Of a stretch of DNA of 48,883 bases, positions 32,850 to 41,809 are shown one piece after another. The stretch comes from Afipia sp. 64-13 (GTDB taxonomy: Bacteria; Pseudomonadota; Alphaproteobacteria; Rhizobiales; Xanthobacteraceae), in the NCBI GenBank assembly GCA_001897755.1, contig MKUJ01000009.1, forward strand, positions 288,848-337,730, given 5' to 3'. The position numbers and the translations under genes were made by a program. A model generated the notes under the pieces. It worked only from the letters and a program-made list of their open reading frames with translations. It was not told the DNA's origin and ran no database searches. How positions within the stretch are numbered: the first letter of the stretch is position 1; each line of letters begins with the position of its first letter.

Positions 32850-35800
32850 TCAGGATAGCCCGACGCCGGCCGATGGAGACAGCTCGGCATATCGATTCCG
32901 CAGCCGCGGCCATCTGTTCATCACCCAGACATAGCTCGCAGGCAGAACGAACAAGCTCAGCAAAGTCGACGACCCCATTCCGCCGAGCAGAACGATCGCC
33001 ATCGGCCGCTGCAACTCCTTGCCGACGGGATCGCCCAGCAGCAATGGTACTACGGCAAGGCCGGTCGTCAACGCCGTCATCATGATCGGCAGCATGCGAT
33101 CCATCGCGCCATGCATTGCGACGAGCTTCTGGTTGGAAACGCCGGGTGCGGAGAGCTGATCGTAGCGCGACATCAGCAGAAGGCTGTTGCGCGTGGCAAT
33201 GCCGACCAGCACGATCATGCCGACGAGGGAGGGAATGTTCAGCATCTCGCCGCTCACGAACAGCGCCACCACGCCGCCGATCAGCGCAAACGGCAGGTTG
33301 AGCAGAACGAGAATTGCCAGCAGGGGATGTCTGAACGCAACGAACATCAGAACGCAGATCAGCAGCACGACGGCGGCGCCCGCCTGCAACAGGTTCTGGG
33401 TGGCGCGCTGCTGGGCCACATAGTCGCCGCCGAATTCGAGCGTGTAGCCCGGATCGAGCCGGACCGCCTCGCCGATCTTCCGCCTAGCCTCGACCACCAC
33501 GCTGTTCAGATCGCGGCCCTGGACGTTCCACTGCACGACCGAGCGCCGCGCGCCATCGTCGCGATTGATGATATAGGGCTCGCGCACCACCTCGATCTTC
33601 GCCACCTGACGCAGCGGAACCACCGCGCCCTGCGGGCCGGGCAGCAACAGGTCGGAGATTGCGTCGATGGTCTTGCGGCCCTGCTCCGAGACCCTGACCA
33701 CCAGATCGAACGCGCGGTCCGCCTCCAGCACGCGCGACACCGCGATGCCGTTCAGCGCCTGCCCGACCTGCTGCACGACCTCGCCCGGCGTCAGACCGAA
33801 CATCGCCGCCGCCGCGCGATCGACCCGGATATCGACGCCGGGCCCGAGCACCATCGGCTCCGCCTGCAAATCGACGATGCCCGGCGTGCCCCTTACCGCC
33901 GCCAGCACCTCCTGCTGCTTCTGTTGCAGCACCGCGAGATCAGTGCCGTGAATCTTTACAACGACCTGTGCGCGAACGCCGGAGAGCACCTCCTGCATCC
34001 GGTGCACGATGAATTGCGAGACATTGGCGATGACGCCCGGAACATCGGCGAGCCGGTCGCGGATTGTTCGGATCACGGCGGCGGCGTCCTCGACATCGGG
34101 TTTCAGCGTGATGTCGAACTCCGAGAAATTGACCGGCTGGGCATCCTCATCGAGCCGCGAGCGGCCGGCGCGCTGGGCGATGCTCTTGATTTCAGGCATC
34201 GCACCCACCGTGCGGACGATCTGGCTGCCGACCCGCAGGTTCTCGTCGAGCGAGGTGCCCGGATTCATCGTCGTCGCCACCACGATGTTGCCTTCGGCGA
34301 ATTCGGGCAGGAAAGAGCGTCCGAGAAACGGCAGCATCGCCAGCGCAAGCACGCTGAGGCCAAGGCTGATCGCGATCAGCAGCCCCGGCCGGACGATCGC
34401 CCATTTCAGGGCGCGGCGATAACGCACCAGCATGTGGCGCGACAGGCGGCTGGGCCGATAGCGCTCGGCGCTGTCCTCGCGGGCCAGAAGATAGAAGCAC
34501 AGCACCGGCACCAGCGTCAGCGCCACCAGCAAGGAGCTCGCCACCGCCGCGATATAGGCAATCGCCATCGGCGAGAAAATCCGCCCCTCGATGTCCGACA
34601 AGGCGAAGATCGGCAGGAAGGCGACGATCACCATCAGCGTCGCGAACACCACGGAATTGCGGATCTCGCTCGAGCCGTGGAAGATCAGCGACACCAGCGG
34701 CTCTTTGCTTTTGGTGCGGGCCCGCTCGCGCAGACGGCGCAGGATGTTCTCGACGTCGATGATCGAGTCGTCGACCACCTCGCCGATCGCGAACACCAGG
34801 CCGCCGAGCGTCAGCGCGTTGATGCCCGCGCCCAGAAACCACAGCACCAGAATGCCGGTCATCAGCGACAGCGGAATCGCCATCAGGCTGATCAGCGTCG
34901 CCTGCCAGCGCGCCAGGAACAGGAACAGCACCAGCATCACGATGATCGAGGAGTGCAGCAGCACGTCCTGCAGATTGTCGACCGACCGCTCGATGAAGCT
35001 GGCCTGACGGAACACGTCCGGCACCAGTTCGACATCCTCCGGCAGGGACTTCTTCAACTCCGCCAGCGTCTGTTCGACCCGGTGGGTCACCGCCAGCGTG
35101 TCCGCGCCCCATTGCTTCGAAATCGTGCCGATCACCGCATCCGCGCCGAACACCTGCGCCGCGCCGCGCCTGATCTCATCGCCGATCTTGAGGGTCGCGA
35201 CATCGCCGAGGGTGACGGGCGTGCCGTCCTTCACCGCCACGAGGGTGTTGCCGATGTCGCGCAGGCCGCCGGCCATGCCGTCGGCGCGTACGAAATATTC
35301 TTCCTCGCGGGTCGGATGGACGAAGGCGCCGGGCGCCACGGTGTTGGTCTGCTGCGCGGCCCTGGTCGCCGAGGCGAACGGCAGGCCGAAGCCCGCCAGT
35401 TTGCCGGCATCCACCTCCACCTGATACTGCTTGACCCCGCCGCCGATCGACACCACCGACGCCACGCCCTGATTGGCCAGCAGGCGATTGCGGAAATCCC
35501 AATCGACCAGACTGCGCAGCTTGCGCATGTCGGCCGAGGTCGACCAGTCGATCAGCGCGAATTTCTGCAACCAGCTCACCGCCGAGGTGATCGGCATCAG
35601 TTCGGGCACCGAGGTGCCAGGCGGCAATTGCGCCTGCGCCAGTTGCAGGCGCTCCTGCGTCAGAGCGCGGGCGCGATAGACATCGCTGTTGCCGCGGAAC
35701 ACCACCACGATGCGCGACAGGCCGATCGAGGAATGCGAACGGATCTGGGCGATATCCGGCATGCCCTGCAGCGACACCTCGAGCGGATGGGTCACCAGCA

Positions 35801-35987
35801 ATTCGATGTCCCGCGCCGAGAAGCCCGGCGCTTCGGTCTGGACCTGCACCTGCGGCGGCGCGAATTCGGGAAAGACGTCCACCGGCATCGCCCGCATCGC
35901 CACCAGCGAGCCGCCGGCGATCAGCACATAGACCAGCAGCACCACGATCCGGTTACGCAGCGACCAGGAGATGATCCAGTCGAACAC
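32850..35987 (-). CDS. heavy-metal RND efflux pump (CusA/CzcA family)
   Basis: 1045 residues, normal for RND pumps, with 12 membrane helices and two large periplasmic loops. The HME (metal) subfamily is indicated by the opening WSLRNRIVVLLVYVLIAGGS, by AIGEVVDDSIIDVENILRRL in the proton-relay helix, and by the GRSRLDEDAQPVNFSEFDIT block. The proton-relay Asp pair is present (VVDDS). The most likely substrate is copper given the neighbours, but Met-triad residues of CusA cannot be placed confidently by eye. It is 15 bases downstream of the second adaptor gene. No outer membrane channel gene is in the cluster, so a channel must be borrowed, or the pump may move ions within the periplasm. Confidence 0.88.
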   Translation of the reverse strand: MFDWIISWSLRNRIVVLLVYVLIAGGSLVAMRAMPVDVFPEFAPPQVQVQTEAPGFSARDIELLVTHPLEVSLQGMPDIAQIRSHSSIGLSRIVVVFRGNSDVYRARALTQERLQLAQAQLPPGTSVPELMPITSAVSWLQKFALIDWSTSADMRKLRSLVDWDFRNRLLANQGVASVVSIGGGVKQYQVEVDAGKLAGFGLPFASATRAAQQTNTVAPGAFVHPTREEEYFVRADGMAGGLRDIGNTLVAVKDGTPVTLGDVATLKIGDEIRRGAAQVFGADAVIGTISKQWGADTLAVTHRVEQTLAELKKSLPEDVELVPDVFRQASFIERSVDNLQDVLLHSSIIVMLVLFLFLARWQATLISLMAIPLSLMTGILVLWFLGAGINALTLGGLVFAIGEVVDDSIIDVENILRRLRERARTKSKEPLVSLIFHGSSEIRNSVVFATLMVIVAFLPIFALSDIEGRIFSPMAIAYIAAVASSLLVALTLVPVLCFYLLAREDSAERYRPSRLSRHMLVRYRRALKWAIVRPGLLIAISLGLSVLALAMLPFLGRSFLPEFAEGNIVVATTMNPGTSLDENLRVGSQIVRTVGAMPEIKSIAQRAGRSRLDEDAQPVNFSEFDITLKPDVEDAAAVIRTIRDRLADVPGVIANVSQFIVHRMQEVLSGVRAQVVVKIHGTDLAVLQQKQQEVLAAVRGTPGIVDLQAEPMVLGPGVDIRVDRAAAAMFGLTPGEVVQQVGQALNGIAVSRVLEADRAFDLVVRVSEQGRKTIDAISDLLLPGPQGAVVPLRQVAKIEVVREPYIINRDDGARRSVVQWNVQGRDLNSVVVEARRKIGEAVRLDPGYTLEFGGDYVAQQRATQNLLQAGAAVVLLICVLMFVAFRHPLLAILVLLNLPFALIGGVVALFVSGEMLNIPSLVGMIVLVGIATRNSLLLMSRYDQLSAPGVSNQKLVAMHGAMDRMLPIMMTALTTGLAVVPLLLGDPVGKELQRPMAIVLLGGMGSSTLLSLFVLPASYVWVMNRWPRLRNRYAELSPSAGVGLS

Positions 35988-36002
35988 TCCGCAAACCCTC
36001 CC

Positions 36003-37160
36003 TTACGCTCCGCAACGCGCGGACGCTTCCGGCTCCTTCTCCTGCAGACGATAGGCCCCTTCCAGAACCATCTTGCCGGAGGTAACGACGCGCTCGCCGG
36101 GCTTGACGCCCGACACGCGGATGTAATCGCCCGCCGCTTCCGCCATCTCGATATGACGGCGCTGGAACAGGCCGGGCCTGATCTCGATGAAGACGATCGG
36201 CTCGATGCCCTGCCCCGCCACCGCCTCGCGCGAGACCCACACGCCCGGCGGGCGGCGCACCTCGATCCGGGCCTGCACCATCTGGCCGGGCGCAAACGCG
36301 GAGGCGGCGTCGCCGGTCAGCCGCGCGACCGCGCGGGCCATCAGGCTGGTCGGCTCGACGTCGGGCCGCACTTCGGCGATGTCGAGCGCGACCGGCGATC
36401 CCGACGGCATTTCCACCAGCATCGGCGAGCCGGCGCGAACCGCGGCGGCGCGATCGGCCGGGATATAAGCCTCGATCCATGGCGCCGCCGACGAGGGAAT
36501 CATGCGCAGCAGGGCTTTGCCGACCACGACAAAGTTCTGCATGGTCTTGTCGCCGGCGTTGACGAGCTGGCCGGGCTGCACCAGCACATCGGTGACGATG
36601 CCGTCGCTCGGCGCGCGCACCGAAATGCTCTCGACCACCTTGCCGTTCTTGATCAGCGCGTCGATTTCCTCCGCGCTCATGCCCCACCACACCAGATTGT
36701 CGCGCGCATCCGACAGGTAAGCCGGCAGGCGGCCCTCCTCCTTGAGAATGGCCTGCTGTTCCTCATTGTTCAGCAACGCGAGATAGGCCTTCTGCGTCAG
36801 CAGGAAATCCGGGCTCGACAGCTTGGCGACCACGTCGCCCTTGCGCACCGCGCTCTGCGGCCGCACCAGCACCTGCGTGACCTGCCCGCTCAGATAGGCG
36901 TTGACGTTGAGCACCTGGGTCGGATCGGGAATCACACGGCCGAACGTGCGAAACGACGCATTCGTCTGCGTCTCCGACACGCTCTCCATCGCGAGCAGTC
37001 CGCCGCTGCGGCACAGCATCACCAGCGCGTCGCGCCGCTCCGCCGGGTCCGGCGCATGATGGGAATGGCCGGCATGGGTCGAGACGCCGTGCGACAGGCC
37101 GGGCCCCGCGGTCCACGCCATCGCCATCAGGGCCAGGAGCGCCACGGCAATTCTAGTCAT
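36003..37160 (-). CDS. CusB-like RND membrane fusion protein with His-rich N-terminus
   Basis: 385 residues from ATG 37160, chosen because it places a signal peptide (VALLALMAMAWTAGPGLSHG) at the front; longer in-frame readings run into the preceding gene. The mature N-terminus is His-rich (HGVSTHAGHSHHAPDPAERR), a likely metal-binding tail. The lipoyl halves are NVNAYLSGQVTQVLVRPQSA and VRAPSDGIVTDVLVQPGQLV, enclosing a short helical hairpin, followed by the beta-barrel and membrane-proximal domains (GVKPGERVVTSGKMVLEGAY). It should link the RND pump at 32850 to an outer channel or deliver metal to it. The start codon overlaps the end of the preceding adaptor gene by 8 bases. Confidence 0.85.
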   Translation of the reverse strand: MTRIAVALLALMAMAWTAGPGLSHGVSTHAGHSHHAPDPAERRDALVMLCRSGGLLAMESVSETQTNASFRTFGRVIPDPTQVLNVNAYLSGQVTQVLVRPQSAVRKGDVVAKLSSPDFLLTQKAYLALLNNEEQQAILKEEGRLPAYLSDARDNLVWWGMSAEEIDALIKNGKVVESISVRAPSDGIVTDVLVQPGQLVNAGDKTMQNFVVVGKALLRMIPSSAAPWIEAYIPADRAAAVRAGSPMLVEMPSGSPVALDIAEVRPDVEPTSLMARAVARLTGDAASAFAPGQMVQARIEVRRPPGVWVSREAVAGQGIEPIVFIEIRPGLFQRRHIEMAEAAGDYIRVSGVKPGERVVTSGKMVLEGAYRLQEKEPEASARCGA

Positions 37161-38019
37161 GATCCGGCTCATGCAGTTCGCCAAACGACACCTTGACGAT
37201 TCCGCCGATCCGCAATCGCGCGGCATCGGCCACGTCCGGCTTGATCCGCACCAGCCGTGTCTGGCTCGCCGCAGCCACCAGCGGCGCGATCTGATCGATC
37301 GTGCCCTGCACCGCGGTGCCGTCGCCGAGCGAGACGGTCGCGGCGGCGCCATCCTGCAAGGTCGCCGCGAACCGGTTCGGCACCTCGGCCTCGATGGTCA
37401 GGGCGGCGTCTTCCGCCACGCGCGCGACCGTGACGCCGGAGGCGCTGAACAGGCCGGACTGCGCCCCGGCATTGATGATCTCGCCGTTCACCACCGCGAC
37501 ATCCAGCACAAAGCCTGCGACCGGCGAGCGGACCGCGACCGTCTTCACGGTCGTATGGCTTTCCTCGATCGACTGGACATCGGCGGGCGACAGCCCGCGC
37601 CACTCCAGATTGATCCGCCCTTCCAGAATCTTCTCATTGCCGGTGACGCTGAAGGCCTGCATCGCCTCGAAATTGCGGCTGGTCTCCAGAAACGTCTTCT
37701 GCACCGTCTCGAGCTCCGGGCTGTCGAAGCTCATCAGCACATCGCCCTCGGCGACGCGGCGGCCGGGATAGGTGCCGCTGATATCGACGATGCGGGCGTT
37801 GACCTTCAGAACAACATCCTGCACCCGGCGCGGATCGACCCGGACGGTCGCGCGAAACGCGGGCGGCTCGTCATGGCCGCCGCGCCCGAGATTCGCCGGC
37901 CCGCCGCCGAACGCACCCGGATCGGAATGGGCCAGAGCCGCGCCCGGCGCGAGAGCGGCCATCAGGCACACGGCGAGCACCGCATGACGGACAAGGAAGG
38001 ACGGGCTACGGACGCACAT
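37153..38019 (-). CDS. second, shorter HlyD-type adaptor protein
   Basis: 288 residues with a signal peptide ending near ALA, giving a mature start HSDPGAFGGGPANLGRGGHD, again with an N-terminal His. It has adaptor features: DVVLKVNARIVDISGTYPGR with GRRVAEGDVLMSFDSPELET, a helical hairpin, and VRSPVAGFVLDVAVVNGEII as the second lipoyl half, then a barrel domain. It lacks the C-terminal membrane-proximal domain of the next protein, so the two may act as a mixed adaptor ring. It overlaps both neighbours by 8-14 bases, a tightly coupled arrangement. A split adaptor of this kind is unusual for CusCBA systems. Confidence 0.8.
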   Translation of the reverse strand: MCVRSPSFLVRHAVLAVCLMAALAPGAALAHSDPGAFGGGPANLGRGGHDEPPAFRATVRVDPRRVQDVVLKVNARIVDISGTYPGRRVAEGDVLMSFDSPELETVQKTFLETSRNFEAMQAFSVTGNEKILEGRINLEWRGLSPADVQSIEESHTTVKTVAVRSPVAGFVLDVAVVNGEIINAGAQSGLFSASGVTVARVAEDAALTIEAEVPNRFAATLQDGAAATVSLGDGTAVQGTIDQIAPLVAAASQTRLVRIKPDVADAARLRIGGIVKVSFGELHEPDHD

Positions 38020-38470
38020 AGCTCCAGCCTTTCTCCTGCAGATCCATGATGTAGGCGACGCCGGTCTGCACCACCTCGGCGCGGGGCAGCAGCGTGACGG
38101 GATGACCTTCCTTGCGCTCCATGGTCTGGAGAGTGTTGCCGCAGGCGACGAAGCGGATGCTTCGCAGGCTGTCGCCGACCGATTTGATCCGCGCCTTCAC
38201 CGGCGAGGTATCGTCCCGCAGCATGTGCAGACCGGCACCGTAAGCGATGATCTCGATATCGACGTCCTCGCCGATCTCGCTGTAGTGCCGGTCCACATTG
38301 ACCGCGTTGTCGAGAGCGAGGCGCATCGCCGTCGGGTCGTCCGCCGTCACCTGAATGATCAGATGGTGTGTCCTTGGCCAGTCATCGGCAGTGCGCGCGA
38401 TCGCCTCGCCTGCGAAAAGAGAAGCCAGACATCCTGCTGCGAACATTCCCCTGCGCGTGATGCGCCTCAC
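38006..38470 (-). CDS. exported DsrE/DsrF-like sulfur-carrier protein
   Basis: 154 residues. A Tat-like signal (MRRITRRGMFAAGCLASLFA) precedes a DsrE-type fold: HHLIIQVTADDPTAMRLALD at the start, VDIEIIAYGAGLHML in the core, and the conserved sulfur-carrying Cys C110 in IRFVACGNTLQTM. DsrE-type proteins pass persulfide sulfur between enzymes, normally in the cytoplasm. The export signal places this one in the periplasm, where it could accept zero-valent sulfur from the thiocyanate enzyme or exchange it with SoxYZ. It begins 15 bases after the hydrolase gene and overlaps the adaptor gene by 14. Confidence 0.82.
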   Translation of the reverse strand: MRRITRRGMFAAGCLASLFAGEAIARTADDWPRTHHLIIQVTADDPTAMRLALDNAVNVDRHYSEIGEDVDIEIIAYGAGLHMLRDDTSPVKARIKSVGDSLRSIRFVACGNTLQTMERKEGHPVTLLPRAEVVQTGVAYIMDLQEKGWSYVRP

Positions 38471-38485
38471 GTCCCACTCCTGCGG

Positions 38486-39403
38486 CTACTTCTTCTGCTG
38501 GTCGATGTAATCCGCGATCAGATCGGCTGCGGCATCGGCGAACAGATCCTGAAACATGTGATCGGAATCGGCGACGGTTTCGACCTTCACGTTCGGCTGC
38601 GCGGCCGCGACCTTGCCGATCTTGTCGGCGACATCGCGCACCACTTCGTCCTTCTGCGCCGCGATCACCAGCACCGGCAACGACGTGACCCTGGTCAGCG
38701 AGGCCTGGGTCTCGTGCGGCGGCTTCTCGTCGTAATAGGACAGGATGCTTCGCGCGCTCGCCTGCCCGCCCTGGCACAAGAGCAGGCCCGGCACCGCGAT
38801 CAGCTTTTCGCTCTTGTCGCCTTCCGCCCGCGCCGCCTCGATCGCCTTGTCGGCCGCCGCGCCATGCTGCTTGCGATATGCGGCCGCGGCGGTCGCCACC
38901 GCGTCGGTCGCCGGCGCCATCAGAATCGTGCCGCGCAGATCCATCTTGCCCTCGTTCGCGAGGGTGTAGGCCACCTGCGCGCCGCCACGGCTGTGGCCGA
39001 GCAGCCAGATGTTGCGCGCGCCATCGCCGCGCAGATACGCGAGCCAGGCTGCGATCTCGCCGCTGGCGTCGCCGAAACGATGCCGGTGCGGCACCTGGCA
39101 ATCGTACATGCCCTTGCGGCTGTCGACGCCCAGCGACAGCGAAACCGCGAGCGTCGAAAATCCCTTGTCGTTCAGCGCCGTCGCCATCTGCTTGATGGTG
39201 CTCATGTCCTTGTGCGCGAGGGTGCCGTGCACCAGGACGATCCAGGGCTTGTCGTCGCGCGCCTTGGCCGGGGTCGAAACGGTGCCGAGCAGCGTCAGCC
39301 CCTGATGCTTGAGCGTCACTTCGCGCTCATCCGCAGCCGCAGGGCCGCCGGAGGCGAGATAGACAGACAACAACACACCACAGACGAGCCGATTCACTTT
39401 CAT
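38486..39403 (-). CDS. periplasmic alpha/beta hydrolase
   Basis: 305 residues from ATG 39403 (GAGGAC about 7 bases upstream; a GTG at 39415 is a less likely start). A signal peptide (LVCGVLLSVYLASGGPAAA) precedes an alpha/beta hydrolase fold: PWIVLVHGTLAHKDMSTIKQ with the oxyanion His-Gly, nucleophile S138 in LLGHSRGGAQVAYT, an acid residue in AAQKDEVVRDVADK, and the catalytic His in ADSDHMFQDLF. The substrate is unknown. Its place between soxA and the dsrE-like gene suggests it acts on a sulfur compound, perhaps an ester or acyl-thio intermediate, but that is inference. Confidence 0.82.
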   Translation of the reverse strand: MKVNRLVCGVLLSVYLASGGPAAADEREVTLKHQGLTLLGTVSTPAKARDDKPWIVLVHGTLAHKDMSTIKQMATALNDKGFSTLAVSLSLGVDSRKGMYDCQVPHRHRFGDASGEIAAWLAYLRGDGARNIWLLGHSRGGAQVAYTLANEGKMDLRGTILMAPATDAVATAAAAYRKQHGAAADKAIEAARAEGDKSEKLIAVPGLLLCQGGQASARSILSYYDEKPPHETQASLTRVTSLPVLVIAAQKDEVVRDVADKIGKVAAAQPNVKVETVADSDHMFQDLFADAAADLIADYIDQQKK

Positions 39404-39487
39404 CACAGTCCTCACTGTTCCAGGAGAGAAGGGTCATATTGCCCAAGAGGGCCGATCCTCTCCCGGATCAAATCGTCACACACCCCC

Positions 39488-39515
39488 CATGGCCGCCATT
39501 GTGTCGGCGGCCATG
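39488..39515 (-). terminator. hairpin between soxA and the hydrolase gene
   Basis: A perfect 10-bp stem (CATGGCCGCC / GGCGGCCATG) with an 8-base loop, 17 bases after the soxA stop codon on the minus strand. There is no T-run. It may stabilise the soxXYZA part of the message and lower expression of the downstream genes rather than end transcription. Confidence 0.5.
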
Positions 39516-39531
39516 GCGAGGCAGTGCGGCT

Positions 39532-40359
39532 TCAGTTGCGGACCGCGGGCGTCTCGACCGGAAGACCGGTGCCGCGATAGGCGATGTAAAGCTCCAGCGC
39601 CAGGAACTCGTCGGACAACGGTGCATAGGGCTCGGCGCGGATGTCGAACATGCAGCCGTAGAACCGCTGATGCACCGGCACCATGTTCTGCGCCGCCAGG
39701 CGATAGGTCGGGAAACCGTTGATCTGGCCCTGGCTGACATAATCCGAGCGCAGGTACTGCCCGTAGTGCTTCTCATGGCAGCTCGCACAGGACATATCGA
39801 GCTGTCCGTTACGCTGATAGAACAGCGCCTTGCCTTTTTCGAACCACGGCTTCATCTCGCCGTCGGTCTTGACGTGGACCGGCTCCGATATCCCCTGGTG
39901 CTTGACGTAGATGGTCATCGCCGTGAGCTGGTCGCTGTTGAACTTCCACGCCTCCGCCTTCATCTCGTTGCTGCGGCACATGTTGATGCGCTGCTCGACG
40001 TTCACCGGCTTGCCAAGCTTCGCATTCCATTTCGGATAGGTCGCGGCGACCGACTTCATCGTCGTGGCGGCATCCTTATGGCAACTCGCGCAGGACTTGC
40101 CGGCGGCGCCCTCCGCCGTGCTCCAGAGCTGCGCGCCGCGTTCCGCCCACAGCATGCCCGGATTCTCGATCTCGTCGTTCTGCAGCGCCTGGGTTTCCTT
40201 GGTCCGGTATTCGAAGCCGGAAATGATCTTGGACAGCGGATGGCCCGGCGGCGCCTTGATGCCCTTCTTGTCGTCATCGGCGGACGCACCCGACACCTGC
40301 CCCAGCGTCAGAGCCGCGGCCATACCCAACAGCGCAACGTATTTTACATTCTTGAACAT
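39532..40359 (-). CDS. soxA: SoxA, dihaem c-type cytochrome of the SoxXA complex
   Basis: 275 residues. A signal peptide (YVALLGMAAALTLGQVSGAS) is followed by two cytochrome domains with haem motifs C90-ASC-H94 and C191-ASC-H195, making this the dihaem form. C128 (NMCRSNEMKAEAW) matches the Cys axial ligand of the first haem. C236 in QRFYGCMFDIRAEPY is the active-site Cys that carries the persulfide. SoxXA oxidatively attaches sulfur substrates to the carrier Cys of SoxY in the periplasm. It follows soxZ by 56 bases. Confidence 0.93.
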   Translation of the reverse strand: MFKNVKYVALLGMAAALTLGQVSGASADDDKKGIKAPPGHPLSKIISGFEYRTKETQALQNDEIENPGMLWAERGAQLWSTAEGAAGKSCASCHKDAATTMKSVAATYPKWNAKLGKPVNVEQRINMCRSNEMKAEAWKFNSDQLTAMTIYVKHQGISEPVHVKTDGEMKPWFEKGKALFYQRNGQLDMSCASCHEKHYGQYLRSDYVSQGQINGFPTYRLAAQNMVPVHQRFYGCMFDIRAEPYAPLSDEFLALELYIAYRGTGLPVETPAVRN

Positions 40360-40415
40360 TCAGCTCCCCCAGCCACAGGCCACATGCCAGTTTGTTTGTT
40401 CGGATCGATCCCGGT

Positions 40416-40745
40416 TTATGTCACCGTGATCGCCTGTTCGTCGCTGTAGACGCTTCCGTCATCATCGACCCAGGTGAATTTAAACGTGCCGGATTCCTCG
40501 ACCCGCGCCGAAAACTCCAGATATGGATTGGACGACACCGCAGGAGCGATGTCCGCCGAGAACAGCGGCGCGCCGTTGAACGTCACCGCAAGCTTGTTGA
40601 TGATATGGCGCGGGATCAATTTGCCCGCGGCATCCTTGCGCTGGCCCGATTCCATGATGTGCGAGATCAGCGTCTTGATCTGAATGACCTCGCCCTTCCT
40701 GGCCTCTTTCGGGATCTTGATGCGCGACTTGACGCCCTCTGCCAT
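40416..40745 (-). CDS. soxZ: SoxZ, sulfur carrier scaffold subunit
   Basis: 109 residues, the usual length, all SoxZ domain: SRIKIPKEARKGEVIQIKTL, HIMESGQRKDAAGKLIPRHI, NGAPLFSADIAPAVSSNPYL and the closing FTWVDDDGSVYSDEQAITV. It forms the SoxYZ heterodimer and has no Cys or signal of its own, being exported with Tat-targeted SoxY. It is 28 bases after soxY. Confidence 0.93.
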   Translation of the reverse strand: MAEGVKSRIKIPKEARKGEVIQIKTLISHIMESGQRKDAAGKLIPRHIINKLAVTFNGAPLFSADIAPAVSSNPYLEFSARVEESGTFKFTWVDDDGSVYSDEQAITVT

Positions 40746-40773
40746 GTCTTCACCCTTTCCTTGTTCAGCGCCG

Positions 40774-41229
40774 TCAGCCGCCGCAGCCGCCGATGGTCAC
40801 CTTCACCGTCTTGCGATCCGTGAAGAACGAACCGTCGCTCATGGCCGCGATCGCGATGACATTCTGGGTCTGCGCCAGACGAATGCGCGCGGCGGCCTGC
40901 GCCTTGCCCGACATCGGCGAGAAATTGAAGGTGATCAGGCTCGGCATCGGATTGCCGTCCGCGGCAAGCAGGACGGATTTCACATAGGCGTCCTTGGTCA
41001 TCGGGCTGTCCACCACGACCGACACCGGAACCATGTTGCCGTTCTCGGCGAGCTCGGGAATGCTGAGATTGACCCGGCCGGTCTTGATCGCCTTGCCGCC
41101 GGTGAATTCGGCAATGTATTTGGCGGTGTCGTCGGTCGCCGCGATCGCGTTCCGAACGGACGTCAGCGACAATATCGCCGCGCCCTGCGCCGCCGCTCCG
41201 ATCACCCCGCGCCTTGTCAGATGTCCCAT
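40774..41229 (-). CDS. soxY: SoxY, covalent sulfur carrier
   Basis: 151 residues. A Tat signal (TRRGVIGAAAQGAAILSLTS) precedes the beta-sandwich SoxY domain (GRVNLSIPELAENGNMVPVS, VVDSPMTKDAYVKSVLLAAD). The protein ends with VTIGGCGG, the mobile arm with carrier C149 on which sulfur intermediates are held. The intact GGCGG tail shows it is a working carrier. It lies 30 bases after soxX and 28 before soxZ. Confidence 0.94.
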   Translation of the reverse strand: MGHLTRRGVIGAAAQGAAILSLTSVRNAIAATDDTAKYIAEFTGGKAIKTGRVNLSIPELAENGNMVPVSVVVDSPMTKDAYVKSVLLAADGNPMPSLITFNFSPMSGKAQAAARIRLAQTQNVIAIAAMSDGSFFTDRKTVKVTIGGCGG

Positions 41230-41259
41230 GTCACACCTCCACGCCTTTGCCGGGCCGGA

Positions 41260-41709
41260 TCATTCCTTCAGGGTCTTCAGGAAGGCGACGACGTCCTCCA
41301 CCTGCTGCGCGGTGAGCATCGGCTTGTCCTGAAACTCCTTGCGAACGCGGTGCATGCCTTCGGTGCGATAGAAGCTCGGCATCGCCGTGTCTTCGAACAC
41401 CTTCTTCGGATCGACGACGATCAGCCGCAGCTGCCCTTCGTTCCAGCGGCTCGCGACGCCGTCCAGCGTGGGGCCGACATCGCCGTGGAACGGCTCAGCC
41501 TTCAGCTTGGTGACCTGATGGCAAGCCAGGCAGTTGCCGAGCTTGCGGTCGGCGATCGTGGTTGCGCCGTTCGCCGGATTGCCGGCCTGCGCCGTCAGCG
41601 GCTGATCGATCGATCCATCCTTGATCTTGATCGGCACCAGTTGCTCGGCCGCGGCAGTCCCCGCCACCGCGGCAATGACGATCGGAATCACCAGAAAATA
41701 TTTTTGCAT
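41260..41709 (-). CDS. soxX: SoxX, monohaem c-type cytochrome of the SoxXA complex
   Basis: 149 residues from ATG 41709, with a signal peptide (FLVIPIVIAAVAGTAAA). A GTG seven codons upstream is possible but would extend the signal without need. The haem motif is C60-LACH64 (LGNCLACHQVTKL) and the axial Met is probably in RTEGMHRVRKEF. The final helix QQVEDVVAFLKTLKE is standard. It is the first gene of the sox transcription unit, about 90 bases after the start point expected from the sigma-54 promoter at 41810. Confidence 0.92.
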   Translation of the reverse strand: MQKYFLVIPIVIAAVAGTAAAEQLVPIKIKDGSIDQPLTAQAGNPANGATTIADRKLGNCLACHQVTKLKAEPFHGDVGPTLDGVASRWNEGQLRLIVVDPKKVFEDTAMPSFYRTEGMHRVRKEFQDKPMLTAQQVEDVVAFLKTLKE

Positions 41710-41809
41710 TCTTGGTACGTGCCCCCTCACACCACTTCATCGTGTTTTTCCGGAACGCCGTTCGCGAACGCGGTTCGAGTCCGCGGCGACGTTCGATTGG
41801 TGAGGTAAG

